Shown piece after piece: positions 22,846 through 31,539 of a DNA stretch of 59,781 nt. Source of the DNA: Streptomyces flavidovirens DSM 40150. GTDB lineage: Bacteria; Actinomycetota; Actinomycetes; Streptomycetales; Streptomycetaceae. How positions within the stretch are numbered: position 1 is the first letter of the stretch; each line of letters begins with the position of its first letter. A program made the translations under genes and the position numbers. The stretch lies in assembly GCF_000429085.1 (NCBI RefSeq), contig NZ_AUBE01000032.1, positions 1-59,781 on the forward strand, read 5' to 3'. The notes beneath the pieces are model-generated. The model saw only the letters and a list, made by a program, of their open reading frames with translations, did not search any database and was not told the origin of the DNA.

Positions 22846-25102
22846 ATGCCTCCCCTGTTCGGCAATCTCCGCAATCTCCGCAATCTCCGCTACGACGTGC
22901 CCGCCTCGGTCGTCGTCTTTCTGATCGCGATACCGCTGTCCCTCGGCATAGCCCTGGCCTCGGGCGCCCCGATCGCCGCCGGCCTGATCGCCGCGGCGGT
23001 CGGCGGCATCGTCGCGGGCGCCACCGGCGGTTCCGTGCTCCAGGTCAGCGGGCCCGCCGCGGGCCTGACCGTGATCGTCGCGGAGCTCGTGGACACGTAC
23101 GGGTGGCAGGCCACGTGCGCCATCACGGTGGCGGCGGGCCTGGTCCAGATCGCGCTCGGCTGTCTGCGCGTGGCCCGTGCCGCGCTGGCGATCTCGCCCG
23201 CCATCGTGCACGGCATGCTGGCGGGCATCGGCATCACCATCGCGCTGGCCCAGGTGCACGTCGTACTCGGCGGCCACGCCCGCAGTTCCGCCACCGACAA
23301 CCTCACCGCACTTCCCGGCCAGGTGATGAGCCTGAACCCGGCGGCGGCCGTGGCGGGCGCCCTCACCATCGCCGTCATGCTCCTCTGGCCCAAGCTGCCG
23401 GCCAAGGCCGGCGCGCTGCCGCCCGCTCTCGTGGCGATCACGCTGGCCACGGTGACCGCGGTCGTGGCACCGCTGGACGCCGCCCGGGTGGAGCTGCCCG
23501 GCGACGTACTGAATGTGCACCTGACTCCTGAACTGCCCGAGGGAAGCTGGAGCGCCGTCGTTCTGGCCGTACTGACCATGGCGGTGATCGCGAGCATCGA
23601 GTCGCTGCTGTCCGCGGTCGCCGTGGACCGGATGCACGAGGGGCCCCGGGCGAATCTCAACCGCGAGCTGATCGGCCAGGGCCTGGCCAACTCGACGTCC
23701 GGGCTGCTCGGCGGGATGCCCGTCACCGGTGTCATCGTGCGCAGCTCCACCAACGCCAAGGCCGGTGCGCGCAGCCGGGCCTCGGCCGTCCTCCACGGGG
23801 TGTGGGTGGTCGTTTTCGTGGCGCTGGCCGCCGGGCTGATCGAGCAGATCCCGCTCGCCGCGCTGTCCGCGCTGCTGGTGGTCGTCGGCGTACGCATGGT
23901 GAGTGCCAAGGAGATCCGCCACCTGCGGCAGCACCGGGAACTGATGGTGTACGTCGTCACAGCGTTCGGCGTGGTCGAACTGAACCTGCTGGAGGGCGTC
24001 CTGCTGGGCATCGGTGTGGCCGTACTGCAGGCGCTGTACCGGCTCACCCACACCAAGATCCGCACCGAGCACACCGGGGAGCACTGGCACGTCGTGGTCG
24101 AGGGTTCGCTGACCTTCGCCGCCGTCCCGAAGCTGAACCGGGTCCTGTCCCGGGTGGCCCCCGGTGCGACGGTCGACGTGGACCTGCGCGTGGACTACCT
24201 GGACCACGCCGCGTTCGAGGCCCTGCACGCCTGGCGCACCACCCACGAACGCCTCGGCGGCCGGGTGGACATCGACGAGATCCACGAGAGCTGGTACGAG
24301 AACGCGGCGTCCGGCACCCCGGCGGGCCGCAAGTCCGCCGCCGCCACGGTGTCCGCGTTCTTCCCGTGGGCCGTACGACGGCCCGAGGCGGCGCCGGAGG
24401 CGCATCTGCTGCACGGCGTGAACGAGTTCCAGCGGATCACCGCTCCGCAGCTACGAGCGGTTCTGGCGCAGCTCTCGGAGGCCGGTCAGTCCCCGTCGCA
24501 ACTGTTCATCACCTGTTCCGACTCGCGACTGGTTCCGGCCCTGATGACGGCCAGTGGCCCTGGTGACCTCTTCACCGTGCGCAACATCGGCAACCTGATC
24601 CCGCGCCGCGGGAAGGACGGCGGCCTGGACGGCGGGGACACCTCGGTGGCCGCCGCGATCCAGTACGCGACCGAAGTCCTCGGCGTAAGCAGCATCACCG
24701 TCTGCGGCCACTCCGGCTGCGGCGCCATGGGGGCGCTGCTCGACGGGACGGGTACGGAAGCGGCCGGCTCTCCCCTGGACGAGTGGCTGCGCCACGGCGC
24801 ACACACGATGGCCCGCTTCCGCGTCGACTCGGCGGCGGAAGGGGAGAGCGGCGAAGGCACCGACCAGGCCCGGCTGGCCCGGCTCAACGTCATCCAGCAA
24901 CTCGACAATCTGCTCACTCACCCGGTTGTCAGCGCGGGTCGACTCCGGCGCGCTGCGACTGACCGGGATGTACTTCGACATCGCCGAGGCGGAGATGTAC
25001 GTCCTGGACGCCGCCTCCGGCACATTCGCTCCGGTGGGGGCCAAGGGCACGTCCGTGGCGGCCGCGAGCCAAGAGCGTGCGCGGGAGGCTGTCACCGCAT
25101 GA
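22846..25102 (+). pseudogene. SulP-family anion transporter fused to beta-carbonic anhydrase, frameshifted near its 3' end
   Basis: ATG 22846 has AAGGA 7 nt upstream; GTG 22831 is an alternative. Residues 1-390 are a SulP transporter (NLRYDVPASVVVFLIAIPLS, LQVSGPAAGLTVIVAELV). A STAS-like domain follows (about 400-490). Residues about 520-750 are a beta-carbonic anhydrase with zinc/active-site residues Cys557, Asp559, Arg561 (CSDSR) and His622, Cys625 (CGHSGCG). At 24931-24938 the frame breaks. Upstream the frame reads DNLLTHPVVS. Downstream, the sequence VDSGALRLTGMYFDIAEAEM continues in the +1 frame to TGA 25100-25102. Adding 2 nt in the GCGCG run restores a 752-aa protein, similar in plan to mycobacterial Rv3273. 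All catalytic residues precede the break. Likely role: bicarbonate transport coupled to CO2/HCO3- conversion. A sequencing error is as likely as a true mutation. Confidence 0.88.
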
Positions 25103-25659
25103 AGCGGTCCCTTCGGCGTACGGCGGCTTTCCTCGCCGCGGTGGCGCCGATCGCGGCGGCGCCGGTCTCCTGTGCCGACCGTGAACCGCCCCCGCGTCTC
25201 GGCGATTCCGTCGTCGTCCGGCGTACCACTCCGGCACCTGCGGAGGCGGGGCGGGTGACGGGGCCCGCGACCGGGCCCGCGTCCGGTCCGACAGCGTCGT
25301 CCGTGGCACCGGCGCCGGGACCACAGCCGACGTCGTCAGCCCCACCCGGCCGTGCTCCGGCGCCGGTACGCCCGGCCCCATCGGCCCGCCCGACGAGCGC
25401 ACCGGGCCCCAGCGAGCCGGCCCCGCGGCCGACGGAAGCGGAGCCGGTGCCGCCGGGCGAGCCGCTGCCCGCCGGGGTGACGTCAACGTCGTCGTCCCCG
25501 GCACCCCCCGCCAGAGGTCGCGCCGGGGACGACGGCGGCGGCGGGGACGACGACGGCAGGGGTGACGGCGGGGACGGTGACGGCAGGGGTGACGGCGGGG
25601 ACGACGACGGCGGGGACGGTGACGACGACGGGGAGGGCGGGGACGGTGACGACGGGTGA
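25099..25659 (+). CDS. Small secreted protein with Pro/Ala-rich and Asp/Gly-rich low-complexity regions
   Basis: 186 aa. ATG 25099 overlaps the restored carbonic-anhydrase stop as ATGA. The N-terminus is a signal peptide (MKRSLRRTAAFLAAVAPIAA) ending near a cysteine; the lipobox is poor, so simple secretion is more likely than lipidation. The middle is Pro/Ala/Thr-rich. The last ~45 residues are almost only Asp and Gly (GDDGGGGDDDGRGDGGDGDG...), partly from a 27-bp tandem duplication in the DNA. The acidic tail could bind divalent cations. Similar small secreted hydrophilic proteins occur beside two-component genes in streptomycetes. Here it lies directly before a sensor kinase whose GTG overlaps its stop codon, suggesting a role in signal input. 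No enzymatic domain is present. Confidence 0.75.
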   Translation: MKRSLRRTAAFLAAVAPIAAAPVSCADREPPPRLGDSVVVRRTTPAPAEAGRVTGPATGPASGPTASSVAPAPGPQPTSSAPPGRAPAPVRPAPSARPTSAPGPSEPAPRPTEAEPVPPGEPLPAGVTSTSSSPAPPARGRAGDDGGGGDDDGRGDGGDGDGRGDGGDDDGGDGDDDGEGGDGDDG

Positions 25660-27149
25660 GCCGCCGCCGAGCGGGAGCCGTCCCCTGCGGCCCGCACGAG
25701 CCGAGCGGCCCGAGCCTGTTCCGCTCGGTCCAGTTGCGCATGCTCGGGCGGATGCTGCTGCTCCTCGTCCTCACCCTCGGTGCTGTCACCGCCGCCGAGA
25801 GCGTCCTGCTGTCGACCCGTGCGGGGGAACGTATCGATGCGCGAATAGCCCAGGAGGTGGGCGAGTTGCGGGTCTTCCTCGACGACCACCGCCCTGCCGT
25901 GAACCAGCCGTCGACCGGGGTGCGCGAACTGATGGAGGCGGTGCTGCGGAACCAGGTTCCGGACAAGCATCAGACCATGCTGACCATCGTCGACGGTGTG
26001 CCGTTCCGGCGGACCGCCATCCCCCCGCCCGCGCGGCTGGACACCGATCCCGCGCTGGTGGCCGAGTTCGCCGCCGCCAGCCGGCCCGCGTTCGGGGACA
26101 CCCACACCCGGGCCGGGCACGTCCGGTATGCCGTGGTGCCCGTGTCCGTCGAGGGCGATCACCGTCGCGGCGTTTTCGTCATCGCCACCTTCACCGACCG
26201 TGAATACGCCGAGATAGCCGACACCATCCGGGTGGAAGCTTTCATCGGGCTCGGTTCGCTGTTCCTGGCCGCCGTCGTCGGCTGGGTGTTCGCGAGCCGC
26301 CTCCTCGCGCCGCTGCGGCTGCTCCGGGACACCGTCAGGTCGATCAACGAGTCCGACCTGGCCACCCGCATCCCCGTACACGACAACGACGAGATATCCG
26401 AGCTGGCGAGGACCTTCAACGCCATGCTGGACCGGCTGGAGCAGGCGTTCGCCACCCAGCGGCAGTTCATCGACGACGCCGGGCACGAGCTGCGTACGCC
26501 GCTCACCATCGTCCTCGGCCACCTGGAACTGATCGACGCCGACCCGGCCGACCGCCAGGCCACCGTCGCTCTGGTGACCGACGAACTGCACCGGATGAAC
26601 CGCATCGTGAAGGACATGCTGACGCTCACCCACGCCGGCCACCCGGACTTCCTGCACCCCGCCGACGTCGACCTGTGCGAACTGGTCGAGGAGGTCTACG
26701 TCAAGGCATCGGCCCTGGCGCCCCATCACTGGATCCTCGAAGTTCCCCCATCGCCAGAGCTTGTGACCGTGCACGCCGACCGGCACCGGCTGACCCAGGC
26801 GCTGGTCCAGCTCGCGCAGAACGCGGCCCAGCACACGCCGCCGCATGCCCCCATCCGAATCGGGTGGCGGGTACGCGGCGGGACCGCCGAGCTGTGGGTG
26901 CGCGACAGCGGGCCGGGCGTACCCCCCGAGGAGGAGAACCGCGTCTTCGACCGGTTCGCGAGAGCCACCCGGATCCGCCGTACCGCCGGCGCCGGACTCG
27001 GTCTGGCCATCGTGAAGGCGATCGCCGAGGCCCACCGCGGCCGGGTCACCCTGCGCAATCACCCCGGCCGCGGTGCCACCTTCACCCTGCTCATCCCCCT
27101 CGCCCCCGGCGGAGCGGACCGCGACGCCGTGTTCAGTGAGGCGCGATGA
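25656..27149 (+). CDS. Two-component sensor histidine kinase
   Basis: About 497 aa. Two transmembrane helices (about 31-52 and 197-215) flank an extracellular sensor region (about 53-195). A HAMP segment (about 216-265) leads to the dimerisation box with phospho-acceptor His277 (FIDDAGHELRTP). The HATPase part includes QNAAQHTP (N box), DSGPGVPPEEENRVFDRF and GAGLGLAIVKAIAEAH (G boxes). It presumably phosphorylates the response regulator that follows with an ATGA overlap. The GTG start overlaps the preceding stop as GTGA; an internal start near residue 30 is possible. Operon position suggests it senses something tied to bicarbonate/CO2, ions, or the acidic secreted protein. Confidence 0.92.
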   Translation: MSRRRAGAVPCGPHEPSGPSLFRSVQLRMLGRMLLLLVLTLGAVTAAESVLLSTRAGERIDARIAQEVGELRVFLDDHRPAVNQPSTGVRELMEAVLRNQVPDKHQTMLTIVDGVPFRRTAIPPPARLDTDPALVAEFAAASRPAFGDTHTRAGHVRYAVVPVSVEGDHRRGVFVIATFTDREYAEIADTIRVEAFIGLGSLFLAAVVGWVFASRLLAPLRLLRDTVRSINESDLATRIPVHDNDEISELARTFNAMLDRLEQAFATQRQFIDDAGHELRTPLTIVLGHLELIDADPADRQATVALVTDELHRMNRIVKDMLTLTHAGHPDFLHPADVDLCELVEEVYVKASALAPHHWILEVPPSPELVTVHADRHRLTQALVQLAQNAAQHTPPHAPIRIGWRVRGGTAELWVRDSGPGVPPEEENRVFDRFARATRIRRTAGAGLGLAIVKAIAEAHRGRVTLRNHPGRGATFTLLIPLAPGGADRDAVFSEAR

Positions 27150-27859
27150 GCCCGGCCGAACCCGTCATCCTCATAGCCGAGGACGAGCCGAGCATCGCCT
27201 CGTTCCTCCGGAAAGGGCTCCGGGCCCACGGCTTCGTCACCACCGTCGTCAGCGACGGCCGGCGCGCCCACGACGAAGCCCTGACCGGCGCCTACGACCT
27301 GCTGATCCTCGACGTGGGGCTGCCGGGCAAGAGCGGGTTCACGGTCCTGTCCGAGCTCCGCGCCGCACGCTCCTGTCTGCCGGTGATCATCCTCACCGCC
27401 CGCGACAGCGTCGAGGACACCGTCGCGGGCCTCGAAGGCGGCGCGAACGACTACATGGCCAAACCGTTCCGTTTCGAGGAGCTGCTCGCCCGTGTCCGGC
27501 TCCGGCTGCGTGAGGTCGACGACGACTACGTGCTGCGGCGCGGCGCCGTCGCCCTTGACCTGAGAACGCGTCAAGCTCACGTGGACGGCCGTACGGTCGG
27601 CCTGAGCGCCCGCGAGTCCCTCCTGCTTGAGACCCTGATGCGCGACTGCGGACGCGTGCTGCCCCGTGAACGACTGCTGGCCACGGTGTGGGGCAACGAC
27701 GCCGAGGAAGGTTCCAACGTCGTCGAGGTGTACGTGCGTTACCTCCGCCGCAAACTCGGCGCCGACCGGATCACCACCGTCCGCGGCCGTGGCTACCGGC
27801 TCGGCGACCCGGCCGAGGAGGAAGCGCCCGGCCGGCCGGCCGGTCCCGTCAGGCCTTGA
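27146..27859 (+). CDS. OmpR-family response regulator
   Basis: 237 aa. Receiver domain: acidic pair Glu12/Asp13, phospho-acceptor Asp56 (LLILDVGLPG) and the conserved Lys in NDYMAKPF. A C-terminal winged helix follows (LSARESLLLETLMRDCGRVL, VVEVYVRYLRRKLGA, VRGRGYRLG). ATGA overlap with the kinase gene. The target promoter is unknown, probably its own operon. The 3' end overlaps the convergent TetR gene by 11 bp (27849-27859). Confidence 0.94.
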   Translation: MSPAEPVILIAEDEPSIASFLRKGLRAHGFVTTVVSDGRRAHDEALTGAYDLLILDVGLPGKSGFTVLSELRAARSCLPVIILTARDSVEDTVAGLEGGANDYMAKPFRFEELLARVRLRLREVDDDYVLRRGAVALDLRTRQAHVDGRTVGLSARESLLLETLMRDCGRVLPRERLLATVWGNDAEEGSNVVEVYVRYLRRKLGADRITTVRGRGYRLGDPAEEEAPGRPAGPVRP

Positions 27860-28469
27860 GCGCGGCGACCGCCGAGGCCGCCAGATCGTCGAGATATCCG
27901 GCGGGCATCGCGGTACGCACGACCACGAGCCGCCAGTACAGCGGCCCCACGATCAGGTCCAGAGCCCGGTCCGCGTCAGCCCCCTCGGGCAGCTCGCCGC
28001 GCGCGACCGCGTCCCGTACGACGGCGGCGGCGACCCCGTGCTGTCCGTCCAGGAGTGCCGACTTGATCGCGTCGGCGATCTCGGGGTGACGCGCGGCCTC
28101 GACCAGCAGGTCGGGGACGACCTGTGAGGCGACGGGGTGGCGCAGCGCGTGAGCGGCCACTTCGAGCAGGGCCCGTACGTCGCCGTACAGCGAACCGGTC
28201 GCCGGTGCGGGCAGGCCCTCGGCCGCCACGGCGGAGACGAGGTCGAGGACAAGGGCGAGCTTGGACTTCCAGCGGCGATAGACGGCCGTCTTGCCGACGC
28301 CGGCCCGGCGGGCGATGCCCTCGATCGACATGCGCGCGTACCCGACGGCGGCCAGTTCCCCGAAGACGGCGGCACGGATGGCGTCGGTCACGTCCTCCCT
28401 GAGCACGGCGGCTCCGGCGGGGGCGCGGCGGGGTGGCGTGGGCGTGGTCGGTCGCGGGTCGGCGCTCAT
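27849..28469 (-). CDS. TetR-family transcriptional regulator
   Basis: 206 aa. The helix-turn-helix lies at about residues 46-68 (MSIEGIARRAGVGKTAVYRRW), followed by a C-terminal ligand domain of the TetR_C type (LLVEAARHPEIADAIKSALL). It is divergent from the polymer exporter genes, so it most likely represses them and itself. Candidate operator sequences are in the intergenic region at 28488-28560. Confidence 0.93.
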   Translation of the reverse strand: MSADPRPTTPTPPRRAPAGAAVLREDVTDAIRAAVFGELAAVGYARMSIEGIARRAGVGKTAVYRRWKSKLALVLDLVSAVAAEGLPAPATGSLYGDVRALLEVAAHALRHPVASQVVPDLLVEAARHPEIADAIKSALLDGQHGVAAAVVRDAVARGELPEGADADRALDLIVGPLYWRLVVVRTAMPAGYLDDLAASAVAALKA

Positions 28470-28487
28470 GCGCGAAGCATAGCGTCA

Positions 28488-28560
28488 CGACGGAACGGTT
28501 GCGTTTCGACGTACGTCACCCGTACTGTCACCGTAGCGACGATACGGTCCCGTTCCGTCG
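28488..28560. promoter_or_regulatory. Inverted repeats between tetR and exporter genes (candidate operators)
   Basis: CGACGGAACGG (28488-28498) is repeated in perfect inverted orientation as CCGTTCCGTCG (28550-28560). Between them lies the palindrome GACGTACGTC (28508-28517) and a repeated GTCACC-CGTA / GTCACC-GTA. The arrangement would suit TetR dimers covering divergent promoters. The exporter start codon (GTG 28596) lies 35 bp to the right. Confidence 0.5.
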
Positions 28561-28595
28561 CACGCTCGCCGCCGCCCCCACCGAAAGCCGCCGAT

Positions 28596-29552
28596 GTGAC
28601 CCTGACCTCGACACCGCCCGCCCACACCCCGGCGCCCACCGAGCCCGCTGCACCCACCGTGCCCACCCCCTCCGCCCCGTCCGCCACCGACCTGGCCGCA
28701 CTGGCCGCCCGCCACGGCCTCACCGCGAGCGGCGCCCGGCCCTCGCTCCCCGCGTACACCCGCCTGCTCTGGGGCCGCCGTCACTTCGTCACCGCGTTCG
28801 CCACCGCCCGGCTGACCGCGCAGTACAGCCGGGCCAGGCTGGGCCAGCTCTGGCAGATCATGACTCCGCTGCTCAACGCGGCGGTCTACTACTTCATCTT
28901 CGGCGTCCTGCTCCGCACCAAGGACGACATCGCCGACTTCGTGCCGTTCCTGGTCACCGGCGTCTTCGTCTGGACCTTCACCAGCAGCACCGTCCTGGCG
29001 GGCACCCGCGCCCTCACCGGCAACTTGGCTCTCGTCCGCGCCCTGCACTTCCCGCGTGCTTCACTCCCCGTCGCGTACGCCGTCCAGCAGCTCCAGCAGT
29101 TGCTCTTCTCGATGGCCGCGCTGGCGGTGATCCTCTGCTGCTTCGGGCAGTTCCCCCGGCCGTCCTGGCTGCTGGCACTGCCCGCACTCGCCCTCCAGTC
29201 GCTGTTCAACACGGGCCTGGCGCTGATCATGGCGAGGCTGGCGTCCCGGACCCCGGACATCGCCCAGCTCATGCCGTTCGTCCTGCGCACCTGGATGTAC
29301 GTCTCGGGCGTCATGTGGAGCGTCGGCCACGTCCTGCGGAGCGACAGGGTGCCGCACCTGGTGGCCGTGGCGCTGCAGTGCAATCCGGCCGCCGTCTACA
29401 TCGATCTGATGCGCTTCGCGCTCATCGACAGCTTCACCGCCGCCCGGCTGCCCCCGCATGTGTGGCTCGTCGCCACAGGCTGGGCGCTGCTCACGGGCGT
29501 GGGGGGCTTCATCTATTTCTGGCAGGCAGAGGAGACGTACGGCCGTGGCTGA
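28596..29552 (+). CDS. ABC-2 type polysaccharide/teichoic acid exporter permease (Wzm/TagG-like)
   Basis: About 318 aa from GTG 28596, the first plausible start after the operator region; the open frame continues upstream over tetR and is not used there. After a Pro/Thr-rich cytoplasmic N-terminus the ABC-2 membrane domain begins (RLTAQYSRARLGQLWQIMTP, the amphipathic helix of Wzm/TagG), with about six helices. It should form the channel exporting a lipid-linked glycan or glycopolymer. The ATPase gene overlaps its end by 8 bp. Confidence 0.85.
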   Translation: MTLTSTPPAHTPAPTEPAAPTVPTPSAPSATDLAALAARHGLTASGARPSLPAYTRLLWGRRHFVTAFATARLTAQYSRARLGQLWQIMTPLLNAAVYYFIFGVLLRTKDDIADFVPFLVTGVFVWTFTSSTVLAGTRALTGNLALVRALHFPRASLPVAYAVQQLQQLLFSMAALAVILCCFGQFPRPSWLLALPALALQSLFNTGLALIMARLASRTPDIAQLMPFVLRTWMYVSGVMWSVGHVLRSDRVPHLVAVALQCNPAAVYIDLMRFALIDSFTAARLPPHVWLVATGWALLTGVGGFIYFWQAEETYGRG

Positions 29553-30267
29553 AAAGAGTGACGCACCGACCCCCACCGTCATCGCGGACGACATCCACAT
29601 CACCTACAAGGTCCAGAGCGGGGGCCGCACCCGCGAAGTGCACGCCGTCAAAGGCGTCACCTTCGTCGCGCACAAGGGCGAGGCCATCGGCCTCATCGGC
29701 TCCAACGGGTCCGGGAAGTCCACGCTCCTCAAAGCGGTCGCCGGCCTGCTCCCACCCGCCCGCGGCCACCTCTACACCCAGGGACAGCCCTCGCTCCTCG
29801 GCGTCAACGCGGCGCTGATGAACGACCTGACCGGCGAGCGCAATGTCGTACTCGGCGGCCTGGCGATGGGCCTGTCACACCGGCAGGTCCGTGAGCGCTA
29901 CCAGCAGATCGTCGACTTCTCCGGTGTCGACGACAAGGGCGACTTCATCACCCTGCCGATGCGTACGTACTCCTCCGGCATGGCGGCCCGCCTCCGCTTT
30001 TCCATCGCCGCCGCCAAAAGCCACGACGTACTGATGATCGACGAGGCGCTCGCCACCGGCGACGCCGCCTTCCAGCGCCGCAGCAAGGCCCGCATCGCCG
30101 AGCTCCGCGCCGAGGCGGGCACCGTCTTCCTGGTCAGCCACAACTACAGGACGGTCACCGAGACGTGCGACCGGGCGCTCTGGCTGGAGGCGGGGACGCT
30201 GCGGATGGACGGGCCCGCGAAGGACGTCGTCGCCGCCTACGAGGCCCACACAAAGCCGAAGAAATAG
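29545..30267 (+). CDS. ABC transporter ATPase of polysaccharide exporter (Wzt/TagH-like)
   Basis: 240 aa from GTG 29545, overlapping the permease stop. Walker A is GSNGSGKST, the signature loop is YSSGMAARL (the SSGM variant typical of polymer exporters), and Walker B is VLMIDEALATGD. It lacks the C-terminal carbohydrate-binding domain found in some Wzt proteins, so it fits the short TagH/RfbB-like class. It powers the preceding permease. Confidence 0.9.
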   Translation: MAEKSDAPTPTVIADDIHITYKVQSGGRTREVHAVKGVTFVAHKGEAIGLIGSNGSGKSTLLKAVAGLLPPARGHLYTQGQPSLLGVNAALMNDLTGERNVVLGGLAMGLSHRQVRERYQQIVDFSGVDDKGDFITLPMRTYSSGMAARLRFSIAAAKSHDVLMIDEALATGDAAFQRRSKARIAELRAEAGTVFLVSHNYRTVTETCDRALWLEAGTLRMDGPAKDVVAAYEAHTKPKK

Positions 30268-30293
30268 CCCGGAGATGGCTAAAGTGCGCGTTG

Positions 30294-31538
30294 ATGACGA
30301 CCGACCAGATCCCGGCCGCCGACGCGAACACCGTCCCCGGCTCCCCCACGTCCGCGGCAGCCGCGCGCCGTTTCGCCCGCGCACTCGGCGCCGTCTGGCT
30401 CACCACCCGCCTGGTCATGCTCGCCCTGCTCGCACAGCCCCTCGCCGCCTTCGACGTGGGAACGATCAGCGGCGAGGTCCACCACATCTACTACGGCTGG
30501 TACGGGCAGCTCGCGCGGGGCGACTTCCCCCTCGACGACGCCATGTGGCAGTACCCGCCCGGCGCGGCCCTGGTGATCCTCGGGCCGGGCGCGCTGCCCG
30601 GACTCACGTACTTCCAGGGCTTCCTCGTCCTCACCCTCGCCGCCGACGCGCTCGTCGCCTGCGCGCTCGCGCGCGCGGGGCGGCGGCCCGGCCGCAGCAC
30701 GGCCGGTGCGTGGATGTGGGTGTGCGCGCTGCCGCTGCTCCTGCACCTGCCCCTCGTCCGGTACGACGTCCAGGTCACCGCACTCGCCGCACTCGCCCTG
30801 CTCGCCCTGCACGGGCGGCCCCGCGTCGGCGGTGCGCTCGCCGGGCTCGGCGCGATGGTGAAGGTCTGGCCACTCCTCACGCTGCTGGGCGCCCCTCGCG
30901 GACGTGCCGGCAAAGACGCCTGGCTGTCCGCCGCCGCCAGTGCGGCCGCGCTGCTCGCCGTCCTCGCGTTCGGCTTCTCGCACACCCTCGGCTTCCTGCG
31001 CCAGCAGGGCAGCAGAGGCGTGCAGATCGAGTCGCTGGCCGGAACCGCGCTGTCCCTGGGGCGGCTCGCGGGCTGGCCGGGCACGGCCGAATACCGTTAC
31101 GGCGCCATGGAGTTGACCGGACCGTACGTCCCGGCCCTCGCCCAGGCGTCCCTCCTCCTCACCGCCGCCGCCTTCTGCTGGCTGCTGGTGTGGCGGGTCA
31201 GGGCCCGCCGCTGGACACCGGCGACGCCGTTCGACGCCGCGCTGGCCGCCGTACTCCTGTTCACGGTCACCAGCCGGGTGATCAGCCCGCAGTACCTGGT
31301 GTGGCTGCTCGGCCTGGCCGCCGTCTGCCTGACCTCGCGTGCCACCACCCAGCGCCCGGTGGCGGCGCTGCTGCTGCCGGCGGCCGCCGTGAGCGCGCTC
31401 GCCTATCCGGTGCTGTACGACGACGTGGTGTCGGGCACGCCGCTGGGGTGCGCGGTCATGGTCGTACGCAACGGCCTGCTCCTCACCGCCACCGTGCTGT
31501 CCTGCCGCAGGCTGTGGTCGTCCTCCGGGAGTGCGTGA
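30294..31538 (+). CDS. Multispanning membrane glycosyltransferase, GT87/DUF2029-like
   Basis: About 414 aa with some 10-12 hydrophobic segments. An acidic/aromatic stretch after the first helix (EVHHIYYGWYGQLARGDFPL) and WQYPPGAALVIL resemble the catalytic loop region of polyprenyl-phosphate-dependent GT-C enzymes such as actinobacterial mannosyl- or arabinosyltransferases. SPQYLVWLLGLA near the C-terminus is typical of DUF2029. ATG 30294 lies 26 bp after the ATPase stop. With the exporter it may build a cell-surface glycan, an inference from context. Confidence 0.75.
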   Translation: MTTDQIPAADANTVPGSPTSAAAARRFARALGAVWLTTRLVMLALLAQPLAAFDVGTISGEVHHIYYGWYGQLARGDFPLDDAMWQYPPGAALVILGPGALPGLTYFQGFLVLTLAADALVACALARAGRRPGRSTAGAWMWVCALPLLLHLPLVRYDVQVTALAALALLALHGRPRVGGALAGLGAMVKVWPLLTLLGAPRGRAGKDAWLSAAASAAALLAVLAFGFSHTLGFLRQQGSRGVQIESLAGTALSLGRLAGWPGTAEYRYGAMELTGPYVPALAQASLLLTAAAFCWLLVWRVRARRWTPATPFDAALAAVLLFTVTSRVISPQYLVWLLGLAAVCLTSRATTQRPVAALLLPAAAVSALAYPVLYDDVVSGTPLGCAVMVVRNGLLLTATVLSCRRLWSSSGSA

Positions 31539-31539
31539 A

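Noticed and set aside
22831..25659. A single 942-aa fusion of SulP-carbonic anhydrase with the acidic secreted protein
   Set aside because: The junction consists of out-of-frame sequence. The +1 frame between 24938 and 25102 encodes the family C-terminus and gives a normal ATGA overlap, so two genes with a frameshift are more likely.
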